A stretch of 64,000 nt of DNA from assembly GCA_002706765.1 (NCBI GenBank), contig PAJV01000039.1, forward strand, positions 32,924-96,923, read 5' to 3'. A program made the position numbers and the translations under genes. Shown here one piece after another: positions 27,699 through 35,392 of this stretch (position 1 is its first letter; each line of letters opens with the position of its first letter). The stretch comes from Gimesia sp. (lineage in GTDB: Bacteria; Planctomycetota; Planctomycetia; Planctomycetales; Planctomycetaceae). The notes below the pieces were generated by a model, which did not search any database, was not told the origin of the DNA, and worked only from the letters and a program-made list of their open reading frames with translations.

Positions 27699-28055
27699 AT
27701 GGATCAACCCAATCAGAATGAACTGGAAGTGCTGCGTCTGTTGTGGAACAGATCGTCTCAGAAACCGGGTGAAATCCAGGACGCTTTTGGCTGGGACATC
27801 GATAATGGTACGCTGCGCAGCGTGCTGGTCGGCATGGTCGAGCGGGGTCTGCTGACGCGGAAACGCAACGGACGGGCTTATCTGTATGCGCCCAAAGTCA
27901 AACGCGAAACACAACTGCGACAAACTGTCCGGCGGCTGGCAGAAGTCTTTACCGGCGGTTCCACGGGACAGTTGCTGATGGAACTGGCCGAGAAAGAACG
28001 ACTCACACCCGAAGAACTCAAACAGCTCAAGAAAATTGCCCGCGGCGAATCGTAA
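27699..28055 (+). CDS. BlaI/MecI family repressor (second pair)
   Basis: A 118-aa winged-helix repressor. ATG at 27699 has AGAGGAT about 7 nt upstream. The layout follows BlaI: QNELEVLRLLWNRSSQKPGE, the recognition region NGTLRSVLVGMVERGLLTRK, and YLYAPKVKRETQLRQTVRRL with a C-terminal EKERLTPEELKQLKKI. It is shorter than the first paralog (139 aa) and differs at the start of the DNA-binding domain. It is followed 51 nt downstream by its M56 partner, so the pair forms a second independent BlaI/M56 signalling unit. Confidence 0.92.
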   Translation: MDQPNQNELEVLRLLWNRSSQKPGEIQDAFGWDIDNGTLRSVLVGMVERGLLTRKRNGRAYLYAPKVKRETQLRQTVRRLAEVFTGGSTGQLLMELAEKERLTPEELKQLKKIARGES

Positions 28056-28106
28056 CGGACGGCTTCTGGCTTACTTTCGAAATTTCAATCTGCAGAGGAC
28101 CTGGAA

Positions 28107-31100
28107 ATGGATGACATCTCTTTCATCATACACACTCTGGTCCGACTTAGTCTGTTGCTGGCACTGGGTTGGGTGACGCTGCGACTGATCCGCAATCGTA
28201 ATCCGCGCTGGTCTGTATTCACCTGCCGTTCTCTGATTTCAGCGGCCCTGCTCATGCCAATCGCCTGTCTGTATCTGCCTGTCACCAGTCTGGCGGTTCT
28301 GCCGCCGACCGTTTCAGAAACCGAAGATTCAGAAACAGAGGATCTGGCTGAGACATCGACCGCAAACAAGACGCCGGTCCTGAGGAAAAGTGTAGACCCT
28401 GATCCCATCGGTCTGCTGCCACCTGCTCACTTACCTGCGCGGACTTCTCCTCTGGAATCAGAACAATCCAGCACGAAGAGGAAAGCAGAACCGTTAATTG
28501 CCGAACTGCCGCAAGTCGCAGCTTCCAGTCCTGACCGGGCTGCAGAGAAAGCAACACCTGTGAAGCAGGCAATACATCCGATCTCCACTTCCATTCCGCA
28601 TGCAGCGTTGCCTGTTCAATCTGAATTCCGTTGGTGGCTGGTCTGCTGGGTCGCCGGCAGTTCGCTGTTACTGCTGCGGATCGGCTGGCAGATTCAACGG
28701 ACGCGAAAACTGTTACGTCGTTCTGAAATGGCGCCTGCTGCACTGCAGAGAGAATGCGATGTGCTGGCAGCGCAGTTCAAACTCAAACGAGTGCCTACCA
28801 TATATATTTCGCGGGATATTGAAGGTCCGTGTACCGTTGGTCTGATACAACCTGCCATCTTACTGCCTGCTGCCTGGGTTCAACACCTTTCTGAAACCGA
28901 ACGCCGCGCGATTCTGGTACATGAATTATCGCATGTAGCCGGCAGTGATTTACTCTGGGATTTCCTTTCGCGGCTGGTGATTGCATTTTACTGGTTTCAT
29001 CCACTGGTCTGGAGACTGCCGGCCCGTCATCAACTGGTATGCGAGCATCTTTCAGACGCACTGGCTGCCACCGCGACCGAAAGTCTGAGCCATTACCGCA
29101 GGATGCTTGCCCAATGGTCGCTCCGTCGTCAGGGAGCGAAATCTCGTCTGGCTGCCCTGGCGATGGCGGATCGTTCGCAGATGCTGCGTCGGCTGAAATG
29201 GCTGGAAAAACCGTCTGCTGTGGATCAACTGACATTTTCATGGCGGTATAGCTTCGCAGTCATCACACTTTTAACGGTCACTGGTGTTGCGACGGTTCAC
29301 TTCAGTCCGCAGGTACTGGCACAGAAAACAGAGCAGCCGGAAGAAGTCAAAAATGCAGAGCCGAAAGACAATACAGAAAACCCCAAAGCAGATCCGAAGA
29401 AAGCCGCCGCACCCCGGATCAGAAAACCGGGTGAGCCCGATATCAATCTGAAGCAGACCACACCTAAAATTGTGCGCGTGGTGAATGAAAAAGATGAACC
29501 CATTGAAGGTGCCAGTGTTCGCGTTGGCTGGTGGGAAGATAACGAAGGTGACATGCTGGGAAAAATTGTCATCAATCCTCCAATCACCGATCAGAAAGGG
29601 GAAGTGACGATCCAGGTCCCCGCGGGTGCCGCCCGCGCACAGATCTCTGCTGAAGCGGCTGGGTATGCAAAAGCAGGAAAACAATATTCACTCAGCGGCA
29701 ATCCAAAACTGGTTCTGCAGCCGGGGCGGATTATTCGCGTCAAAGCGCTGGATGTGAAAGGAAACCGACTGCCCGAAGCGTATCCCCTGCTGGAAGAAAC
29801 CCGAGTGATCGGACGTGAGTTCAAGCAGGATGCGCACCGCCTGGGTTACTTTACTTCTCCGGTGGTAAAGCTGGACCGTCGTTTGATGCGAGTTGTGGCG
29901 AGAAACGAAGAAGGACTCGTTCTGTTCAGTCACCTGATCGATGTCACGAACCCGGAACGCGTGGAAGAGGACGGCACGATTGTGGCCATCCTGGAACCGG
30001 GAATCCGCCTGGAAGGTCGCCTGGACGACTCGGTACCGCGGCCGATCAAAAATGGGTGCGTCGAACTCTATATCGATGAAGTTGCCGAACATAAGATCGG
30101 CGGTGGCTGGACCTGGCAACAGACCGCGGCTGTGAAAGAGGATGGTACGTTTGAATTTGACTCGCTGCCGACCGGTGGACACGCGCAGCTGTTTGCCCTG
30201 GTGGACGGTTTCCAGTCGACGCGACCGACGGTTGCGTCATTGAAAAACTATCTGCAACTGCACAACGCCGGACCGGAATCGATCCTCGACAATGCCATCG
30301 AGCGTCACGACGCGTTCTGGCCACACCTGTTTCCGCTCACTCCGGGACTTTATAAAACCGAGGTGGAGCTTCCCTGCACGCCGACTACGTCTCTGGATGT
30401 CAATGTGGTCGATCCCATTGGTCAGCCGATCGAAGGGGCCCAGGTCAAATTCAATCCTAACGGGCTGTTTTTGGGTGGGGAACTGTTCATTCCCGCCACG
30501 GAATCTTTGACGATCGAGAATCAGATAGTCCCTCGCAACATGGATGAGATCAAGCAGCGTTATCAGTGGGCACAGAACACATTTCTGCGCGTGAGGACCG
30601 ATGCGCAGGGGATCGCCCGGGTCCGGAACCTGCCCGCCGACGATCGGGAATCGTACAAGGTTTCCGTCGACGGTTATCAGATGCCCGTCTATCCGACTTC
30701 TTCCTTAGACGATCCCTCGCGGTATGCACTTATTGATCTGGCAGGGGGTCAGACGCTGCGGCGGACGATTACGATGGAAAAATTTGTTCCCAGCGCGTCA
30801 CGAAAAATACTGGTGGTCGACCGCCAGGCAGAGCCGGTTCCTGATATCAAGATCACCGTCAGCGAGATCGCTTTTGAGAATGCTCCCGACGACTGGCAGC
30901 TCTGGGCGTCTCAGCGTTTTGGACCGTTGGCGACAGGCAAAACGGAAGAGGACGGGAGCGTACAACTGCAGGTGCCAGTGGAAGTGAATGGCCAGGCAGT
31001 TTCCCGTCTGCGAATTACGATTGCGGGACGTATGAAAATAGAAAGTACTTTACGCGACGCTTATGTACAACACAAAAGACTGATCATTCCCCGCGAAGCT

Positions 31101-32375
31101 GACGGGCGGGTGGTTGTACTTACTGTCTCTGACGAAGAACCCAAAGAGAAACACGCATTCTTTGATGTCGCGGTTGATTACCTGCAGCCAACTGAACTAC
31201 TCAGCGATTCGCCGAAAACACTGATTCAACAGTTGCAGAAACAGCCCTCGTTGATCGTGTTAAAGCAGTTGCTCTCGTTGAACGATTTTGATGCTGCGAG
31301 CCCCCTCCGCTTCCGGGGTGATTGGAATCTGACCAGCAAGCCCGGCAAAAAAAAATCGGAACACACACCGGTCATTACCGTTCCTGCGGAAGGGGGAGAG
31401 CGATTAGTGGTTCTGTGTGATGTCCGTCCGCAGGATGCAAGCTGGAATACCAAACCGCGTCTGCGCTCCCCGCCCATGGCGGCATTCGTTTTTAAAGCCG
31501 ACGATGGTTCGCTGATTCAGATGATCGGGGGCTGGGCTTCTTCTAAAGGTGATTACGCGCATGTCATGTTCAACAACCTGGGGGGGACTGACGATTATTT
31601 TGTTTCTACCTCAGCTTTTGAAATACATAATCCTTTTGAATATATCCAGCAATGGTACCAGATCGGACATGAAGATAAGCCGGCGATCACCTTTTATAAC
31701 TATGCAAACGCGACCGGTTGGAATGGCAAGCCGGGGCCCTCAGAGCCGCTGGCAGAATTTGGCTATCTGGATTTGAAATTTAACGGCAAAAATCTGGATC
31801 ATCTTGTTAGCGGCGTGTTACCCAATGGAGCCCTGGCACCTCGTAAACTGTACTGGGATGGCGTTCGCGAGCAGTTCATTGGCCCGGTCCGCGCGAGTGT
31901 GGACGGTACGCCCCTCTACCAGGTGGATCTGCAACATTCCTATCAGTTTAACCCACTGGAGGTCGAGCCTGGCGAACTGGTCGTGGCCGGCGGTCGTCGC
32001 GGCTATAAAAACTGGCATGCGTGGAACTGTGTGGTTCCCCTGGGAAAAACCGCCAGACTGCGGCTGTTCGCCGTGGATGAGTCCGGCAACAAGCCGGTCG
32101 AGACAGAATATTTCACACATGATCTCGCCGCAGGACAGCACAATCTGCAGCTGCATTTCGAAGACACGAAAGATGACCCGACTCAGTCAGAAGGACAAAT
32201 TCAAATTGATGATTCGACGAAAGAAAAAATGACGGTCCCCCGTGTGCCTGTCACTGGCGTTCCCTCCGTTAAAGGAGTTCCGATTTATCGCACGGGGAAA
32301 GAATCGCTCGACCTGTTCAATCGCCCGACCGCTCAAAAACAACAACGGCTCATCTGGCGGGTGGAACTGAAATAA
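28107..32375 (+). CDS. M56 (BlaR1-like) metallopeptidase with very large carboxypeptidase-regulatory-like ectodomain
   Basis: A 1422-aa membrane protein with GAGGA 8 nt before its ATG. N-terminal membrane helices at about 10-28, 41-65 and 176-192 flank a variable linker; zinc motif HELSH at about 272-276 with FYWFHPLVW after it, and the acidic region LVCEHLSDALAA. A further helix near 378-398 is followed by an acidic/Lys-rich linker and roughly 1000 residues of beta-sandwich modules (IVRVVNEKDEPIEGASVRVG, LDVNVVDPIGQPIEGAQVKF, KILVVDRQAEPVPDIKITVS). There is no penicillin-binding domain, so the signal is something other than a beta-lactam. It is the partner of the BlaI repressor just upstream and paralogous to 7521-10925. 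Confidence 0.9.
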   Translation: MDDISFIIHTLVRLSLLLALGWVTLRLIRNRNPRWSVFTCRSLISAALLMPIACLYLPVTSLAVLPPTVSETEDSETEDLAETSTANKTPVLRKSVDPDPIGLLPPAHLPARTSPLESEQSSTKRKAEPLIAELPQVAASSPDRAAEKATPVKQAIHPISTSIPHAALPVQSEFRWWLVCWVAGSSLLLLRIGWQIQRTRKLLRRSEMAPAALQRECDVLAAQFKLKRVPTIYISRDIEGPCTVGLIQPAILLPAAWVQHLSETERRAILVHELSHVAGSDLLWDFLSRLVIAFYWFHPLVWRLPARHQLVCEHLSDALAATATESLSHYRRMLAQWSLRRQGAKSRLAALAMADRSQMLRRLKWLEKPSAVDQLTFSWRYSFAVITLLTVTGVATVHFSPQVLAQKTEQPEEVKNAEPKDNTENPKADPKKAAAPRIRKPGEPDINLKQTTPKIVRVVNEKDEPIEGASVRVGWWEDNEGDMLGKIVINPPITDQKGEVTIQVPAGAARAQISAEAAGYAKAGKQYSLSGNPKLVLQPGRIIRVKALDVKGNRLPEAYPLLEETRVIGREFKQDAHRLGYFTSPVVKLDRRLMRVVARNEEGLVLFSHLIDVTNPERVEEDGTIVAILEPGIRLEGRLDDSVPRPIKNGCVELYIDEVAEHKIGGGWTWQQTAAVKEDGTFEFDSLPTGGHAQLFALVDGFQSTRPTVASLKNYLQLHNAGPESILDNAIERHDAFWPHLFPLTPGLYKTEVELPCTPTTSLDVNVVDPIGQPIEGAQVKFNPNGLFLGGELFIPATESLTIENQIVPRNMDEIKQRYQWAQNTFLRVRTDAQGIARVRNLPADDRESYKVSVDGYQMPVYPTSSLDDPSRYALIDLAGGQTLRRTITMEKFVPSASRKILVVDRQAEPVPDIKITVSEIAFENAPDDWQLWASQRFGPLATGKTEEDGSVQLQVPVEVNGQAVSRLRITIAGRMKIESTLRDAYVQHKRLIIPREADGRVVVLTVSDEEPKEKHAFFDVAVDYLQPTELLSDSPKTLIQQLQKQPSLIVLKQLLSLNDFDAASPLRFRGDWNLTSKPGKKKSEHTPVITVPAEGGERLVVLCDVRPQDASWNTKPRLRSPPMAAFVFKADDGSLIQMIGGWASSKGDYAHVMFNNLGGTDDYFVSTSAFEIHNPFEYIQQWYQIGHEDKPAITFYNYANATGWNGKPGPSEPLAEFGYLDLKFNGKNLDHLVSGVLPNGALAPRKLYWDGVREQFIGPVRASVDGTPLYQVDLQHSYQFNPLEVEPGELVVAGGRRGYKNWHAWNCVVPLGKTARLRLFAVDESGNKPVETEYFTHDLAAGQHNLQLHFEDTKDDPTQSEGQIQIDDSTKEKMTVPRVPVTGVPSVKGVPIYRTGKESLDLFNRPTAQKQQRLIWRVELK

Positions 32376-32388
32376 ATTCAGATCCGTT

Positions 32389-33663
32389 TCAGCTTACAAA
32401 GTCGGGCAGATTGCGATTCGGCTGATTCCATTTGATCCGGCCGAGCAGTACATCGCCTTTGGCTTTGTTGCGAGGCATCCATTCGCCGACGGTCACGCAG
32501 GATTCGTCCGGGCTGACGTTGGTGACGTCGAAGTTGCCCATCAGCGCGACCTGGTTGGCATCGTTCACGCCGTCGCCGACCAGGGGAAGAACGACCTGCT
32601 CGGTCTCGCGAATCAGGCAGAGCTTCTCCGGATCGACCTGTGCGACCCAGAGCGGGGATCGCCAGCGGATCACATTTTTGTTCGTTTCATCCTGGCGGGT
32701 ATAAACCAGAAACAGGCCGTCAGAATGTGTGAGCCAGTGCTGCTGCGTAGTCGACATGCCGATCGACGTACCATCGTCAAAGGCCCAGGCGGTCTGTCGC
32801 TGGTAGTTCAATCCGTCCGGGCTGACCGCGACATAGCCGTGACCGTCTTCAGCACGAATGGTCATGAAGTACCGGTCCTGGAACCGCGTGATCGAAGGTT
32901 CCAGCAAGCCACGCCCGACTGCATTTTTCAACGGCGGTCCGACTTCGCGAATTGTCAGCTCAGAGCCGTCAAACGCGCAGCGGACGCCTGCCACCATTCG
33001 CGGCTGTTTGTTCGCGCCGAAGGTGAATGACATCATGATATCGCCGTTGGGCATGACGAAACGCTGTCCACAGTTGTTGGTATAAATCTCCGAGCCGCGC
33101 GGATCATCCCATTTGAGCACGTTCCGCTCAGACCATTGCCCTGCTTTGTCTCGAACCGCATACACGGGGTAGCGGGCCAGCTGATCCCCTTTGGCAAACC
33201 GGGGACCGCGATAAAAGACGACATGCCCGAGCGCGAGGATGGTCCCGGTCTGCGGATGATATTGCGGCGTGACATCACACACGCCTGCCTGCAGCCCCGG
33301 ATGCCCTTTGACCGGATCGCGGTCCAGCGCAGGAATCGCTGTCGGCTCACTCCACGTCTTCCCTCGATCATTCGATTCACACCAGTGAACCGGCCCGAAA
33401 TAATCCGAGCCCCCAATCTCCTGCAGGTTCATAAAAAACGTCGCGTTTCCGTTCGGCCCGGGAACCATGCACCCCCGCGGATGAAACCAGGTGACCCCCG
33501 CACCATCCCGATTACGAAACAGCGTCTCTTTGGAGATCGAGCCCATCAAAGGCTTCGATTCCGCAGCCTGCAACGAGGCTGTTCCAGCACCTGAAGCAGC
33601 CGCGAGAGAACAAAGGGAGGAATGGAGAAAGTCACGACGGGTGAGGGGCGGGGATTGTGTCAT
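32389..33663 (-). CDS. Tat-exported sialidase/BNR-repeat-like protein
   Basis: A 424-aa exported protein with a Tat signal (TRRDFLHSSLCSLAAASGAG) and GGAA about 10 nt before the ATG. The sequence has sialidase-type beta-propeller features: the Asp-box-like SNDRGKTWSEP, an early Arg region (FHPRGCMVPGPNG), RGLLEPSITRFQDRYFMTIR, and SPDGLNYQRQTAWAFDDGTS. The catalytic Tyr/Glu set of true sialidases cannot be confirmed by eye, so the glycosidase substrate is uncertain. It converges on the M56 gene with a 13-nt gap. An inverted repeat ATGTTGT-N15-ACAACAT (33718-33746) lies 55 bp upstream of its start. Confidence 0.75.
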   Translation of the reverse strand: MTQSPPLTRRDFLHSSLCSLAAASGAGTASLQAAESKPLMGSISKETLFRNRDGAGVTWFHPRGCMVPGPNGNATFFMNLQEIGGSDYFGPVHWCESNDRGKTWSEPTAIPALDRDPVKGHPGLQAGVCDVTPQYHPQTGTILALGHVVFYRGPRFAKGDQLARYPVYAVRDKAGQWSERNVLKWDDPRGSEIYTNNCGQRFVMPNGDIMMSFTFGANKQPRMVAGVRCAFDGSELTIREVGPPLKNAVGRGLLEPSITRFQDRYFMTIRAEDGHGYVAVSPDGLNYQRQTAWAFDDGTSIGMSTTQQHWLTHSDGLFLVYTRQDETNKNVIRWRSPLWVAQVDPEKLCLIRETEQVVLPLVGDGVNDANQVALMGNFDVTNVSPDESCVTVGEWMPRNKAKGDVLLGRIKWNQPNRNLPDFVS

Positions 33664-33755
33664 AGAATGGGCTTTCCAACTGTGGCTTATACTCTTGACA
33701 TCTGAATTCAGAAATGAATGTTGTTAATTTGATTATATTACAACATCAGAAGAAA

Positions 33756-34511
33756 TCATGTTAGAAAAATGTGTTCTCGATGTCTTTGCAGACATTCCTG
33801 ATCCGGACGGAAGCGAGTGGGGAATTGAATCGGTTGTCCCTCATGGGGTTTGAAGAAGCGGCTCATGGCTTCGACTGAATACGATTCACGCAGTTGCTGA
33901 GAATAGATCAACCGGAATTTCTCATCCAATGTGATCAAACCACGATCAAATGCCTTGTCGTGAAGTGCATTCAGACAGAGACCATTGTGGGGATCTGCCC
34001 GTTTCGTGGGATCATCACTCCAGGGAATAATGTGGCTCGCAATGAGAAGTTCTTTATTCTGTATTCCCGTGACACAACAGCGTTCCTCATAGGATGCCAT
34101 GACCGTCGAACGGAAAAAGCGTTGGGCACGCCGTACTTTCGTTACCCGGGTCGATTCTGTTTCTCCTTCGAACTGTGGTCGTTTCTCAACAGGCTCATCC
34201 TGTTGCAGGTTCATTTCCTGTTCGAGCCGTTGACTTTCATTCGCAAGCCCTTCCCAGTCTGCATGGAATTCCTGCCAGATTGATCGATCCGCGTTAGATG
34301 CACTCGAAAGGCCTTTGACACCTCGCTGTTGATGGTACGGATCAAGAGACGCCAGATTTGAGAGCTTCATGGCTACACTCGAAGACGAACGACCAATGCA
34401 TTCTGCCAGTTGTATGACTTCGCTATTTCTTTGATGAAACTTACCAAAAGGGAGACGGCAATAGAGGCTCATGGCCAGAATCAATTCGTCACGAGTCCAA
34501 TTACGTGCCAT
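33756..34511 (-). CDS. HNH endonuclease family protein
   Basis: A 251-aa protein. The N-terminal domain (WTRDELILAMSLYCRLPFGK, then IGRSSSSVAMKLSNLASLDP) is a helical DNA-recognition-like module seen in HNH_2 (PF13391-type) proteins. The C-terminal HNH nuclease has ERCCVTGIQNKELLIASHII, then PWSDDPTKRADPHNGLCLNA, LHDKAFDRGLITL. Such proteins act as restriction-like nucleases against foreign or modified DNA. No methyltransferase is adjacent, so this is a stand-alone nuclease. No strong ribosome site precedes the ATG. Confidence 0.85.
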   Translation of the reverse strand: MARNWTRDELILAMSLYCRLPFGKFHQRNSEVIQLAECIGRSSSSVAMKLSNLASLDPYHQQRGVKGLSSASNADRSIWQEFHADWEGLANESQRLEQEMNLQQDEPVEKRPQFEGETESTRVTKVRRAQRFFRSTVMASYEERCCVTGIQNKELLIASHIIPWSDDPTKRADPHNGLCLNALHDKAFDRGLITLDEKFRLIYSQQLRESYSVEAMSRFFKPHEGQPIQFPTRFRPDQECLQRHREHIFLT

Positions 34512-34918
34512 CGTGTTTTTGCCCAGGTAGAGTTTTCAAGGTGAACATGTATTATAATCAAATAGTTGAGCAATACCAGGAGCAGGGTGTCCCTGCAGAG
34601 TCGAACGGCACTCGATAATTTGCAGCGATATTTCAACAACAAACAATCATTTTGTTCTGTTTTCCGGATCAACCTTTCCCATTAAGGCTAAGTCGACCCC
34701 TGATCGGGGTGGCATTGTCTTTGTGGGGGCTGGGATGCGGGTGACCGGTCTGCTGTGTTTCCGGGTGGATCTTACCGATGCCGGTTGGCTCAGATCGCTG
34801 CACAGGAAGCATGGTGCTGGTTGAAATCAACTGCGGCGTTTTGCCGGACCTGAGGCGGGGAGGTCCGCAGATCGACTTGTAATTGACTGCAGTTTGCAGT
34901 ATCTCTCCGGAAAACCTC
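34512..34918. other. Intergenic, hairpins only
   Basis: No gene. Small hairpins: ACCCC-TGATC-GGGGT (34696-34710) and GGACCT/AGGTCC (about 34849-34869). Part of an 880-bp gap between the HNH nuclease and the sensor kinase. Confidence 0.4.
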
Positions 34919-35140
34919 TCAAATCTTCAGGAGATCCTGTTCGAGCTTGTCAGTGATCTGTTGGCGATCCCTTTCGGAGTTGTTGAGACGGTAGGCGAGC
35001 AGGTAGAAACGCTGTTGATGAGATCGTTTCTGTCCATGTCTGCCTGGATATTCAAAGCTCGATTGGAATGAGTATTTCCCCTGCCATTTGAAAAATATAA
35101 GTATTGAGAAAATCAAATCTGCTGTATACACTAAACTCAC
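34919..35140 (-). other. Possible gene remnant
   Basis: A 73-codon minus-strand frame from GTG with no ribosome site. Its C-terminal half is protein-like and helical (RFYLLAYRLNNSERDRQQIT, DKLEQDLLKI); its N-terminal half is not. It may be the tail of a decayed gene. I do not recognise it. Confidence 0.15.
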
Positions 35141-35202
35141 AAAATACCTGTCCCATGGTTGTCGGCCCGGTATGGATCAGGTTTGTGGCTGAGGACGGTC
35201 AA

Positions 35203-35310
35203 TCAGAAGTTGATGAAGTCCTGCGCTGCCTTTTCCCTGTCAATCAGCGTCACGAAAGAGACGCGGGTATCTGAATAAAAGATCAGTTTGAATGCGGGGT
35301 GAATCACCAT
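35203..35310 (-). CDS. Candidate 35-aa small protein
   Basis: A short frame from ATG at 35310 to TGA at 35203-35205 encoding 35 residues. It has a good ribosome site (GAAGGGA about 9 nt upstream) and a protein-like sequence: MVIHPAFKLIFYSDTRVSFV at the start and DREKAAQDFINF at the end. It lies divergently about 80 bp upstream of the ethylene-receptor-like kinase gene. It may be a real small protein or part of a decayed gene together with the frame at 34919-35140. No family is recognised. Confidence 0.3.
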   Translation of the reverse strand: MVIHPAFKLIFYSDTRVSFVTLIDREKAAQDFINF

Positions 35311-35392
35311 TGTCAAATTCCCTTCAATGATGGCTGAAATGAAAGCGTCAGTTTAAAAGTGTTTCTGGCAAGCAGGAGTGAAGGCAGAGTGG

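Noticed and set aside
33756-34511. HNH gene as part of a restriction-modification or defence island
   Set aside because: No methyltransferase, second nuclease or defence-type gene adjacent; only a stand-alone HNH nuclease is supported.
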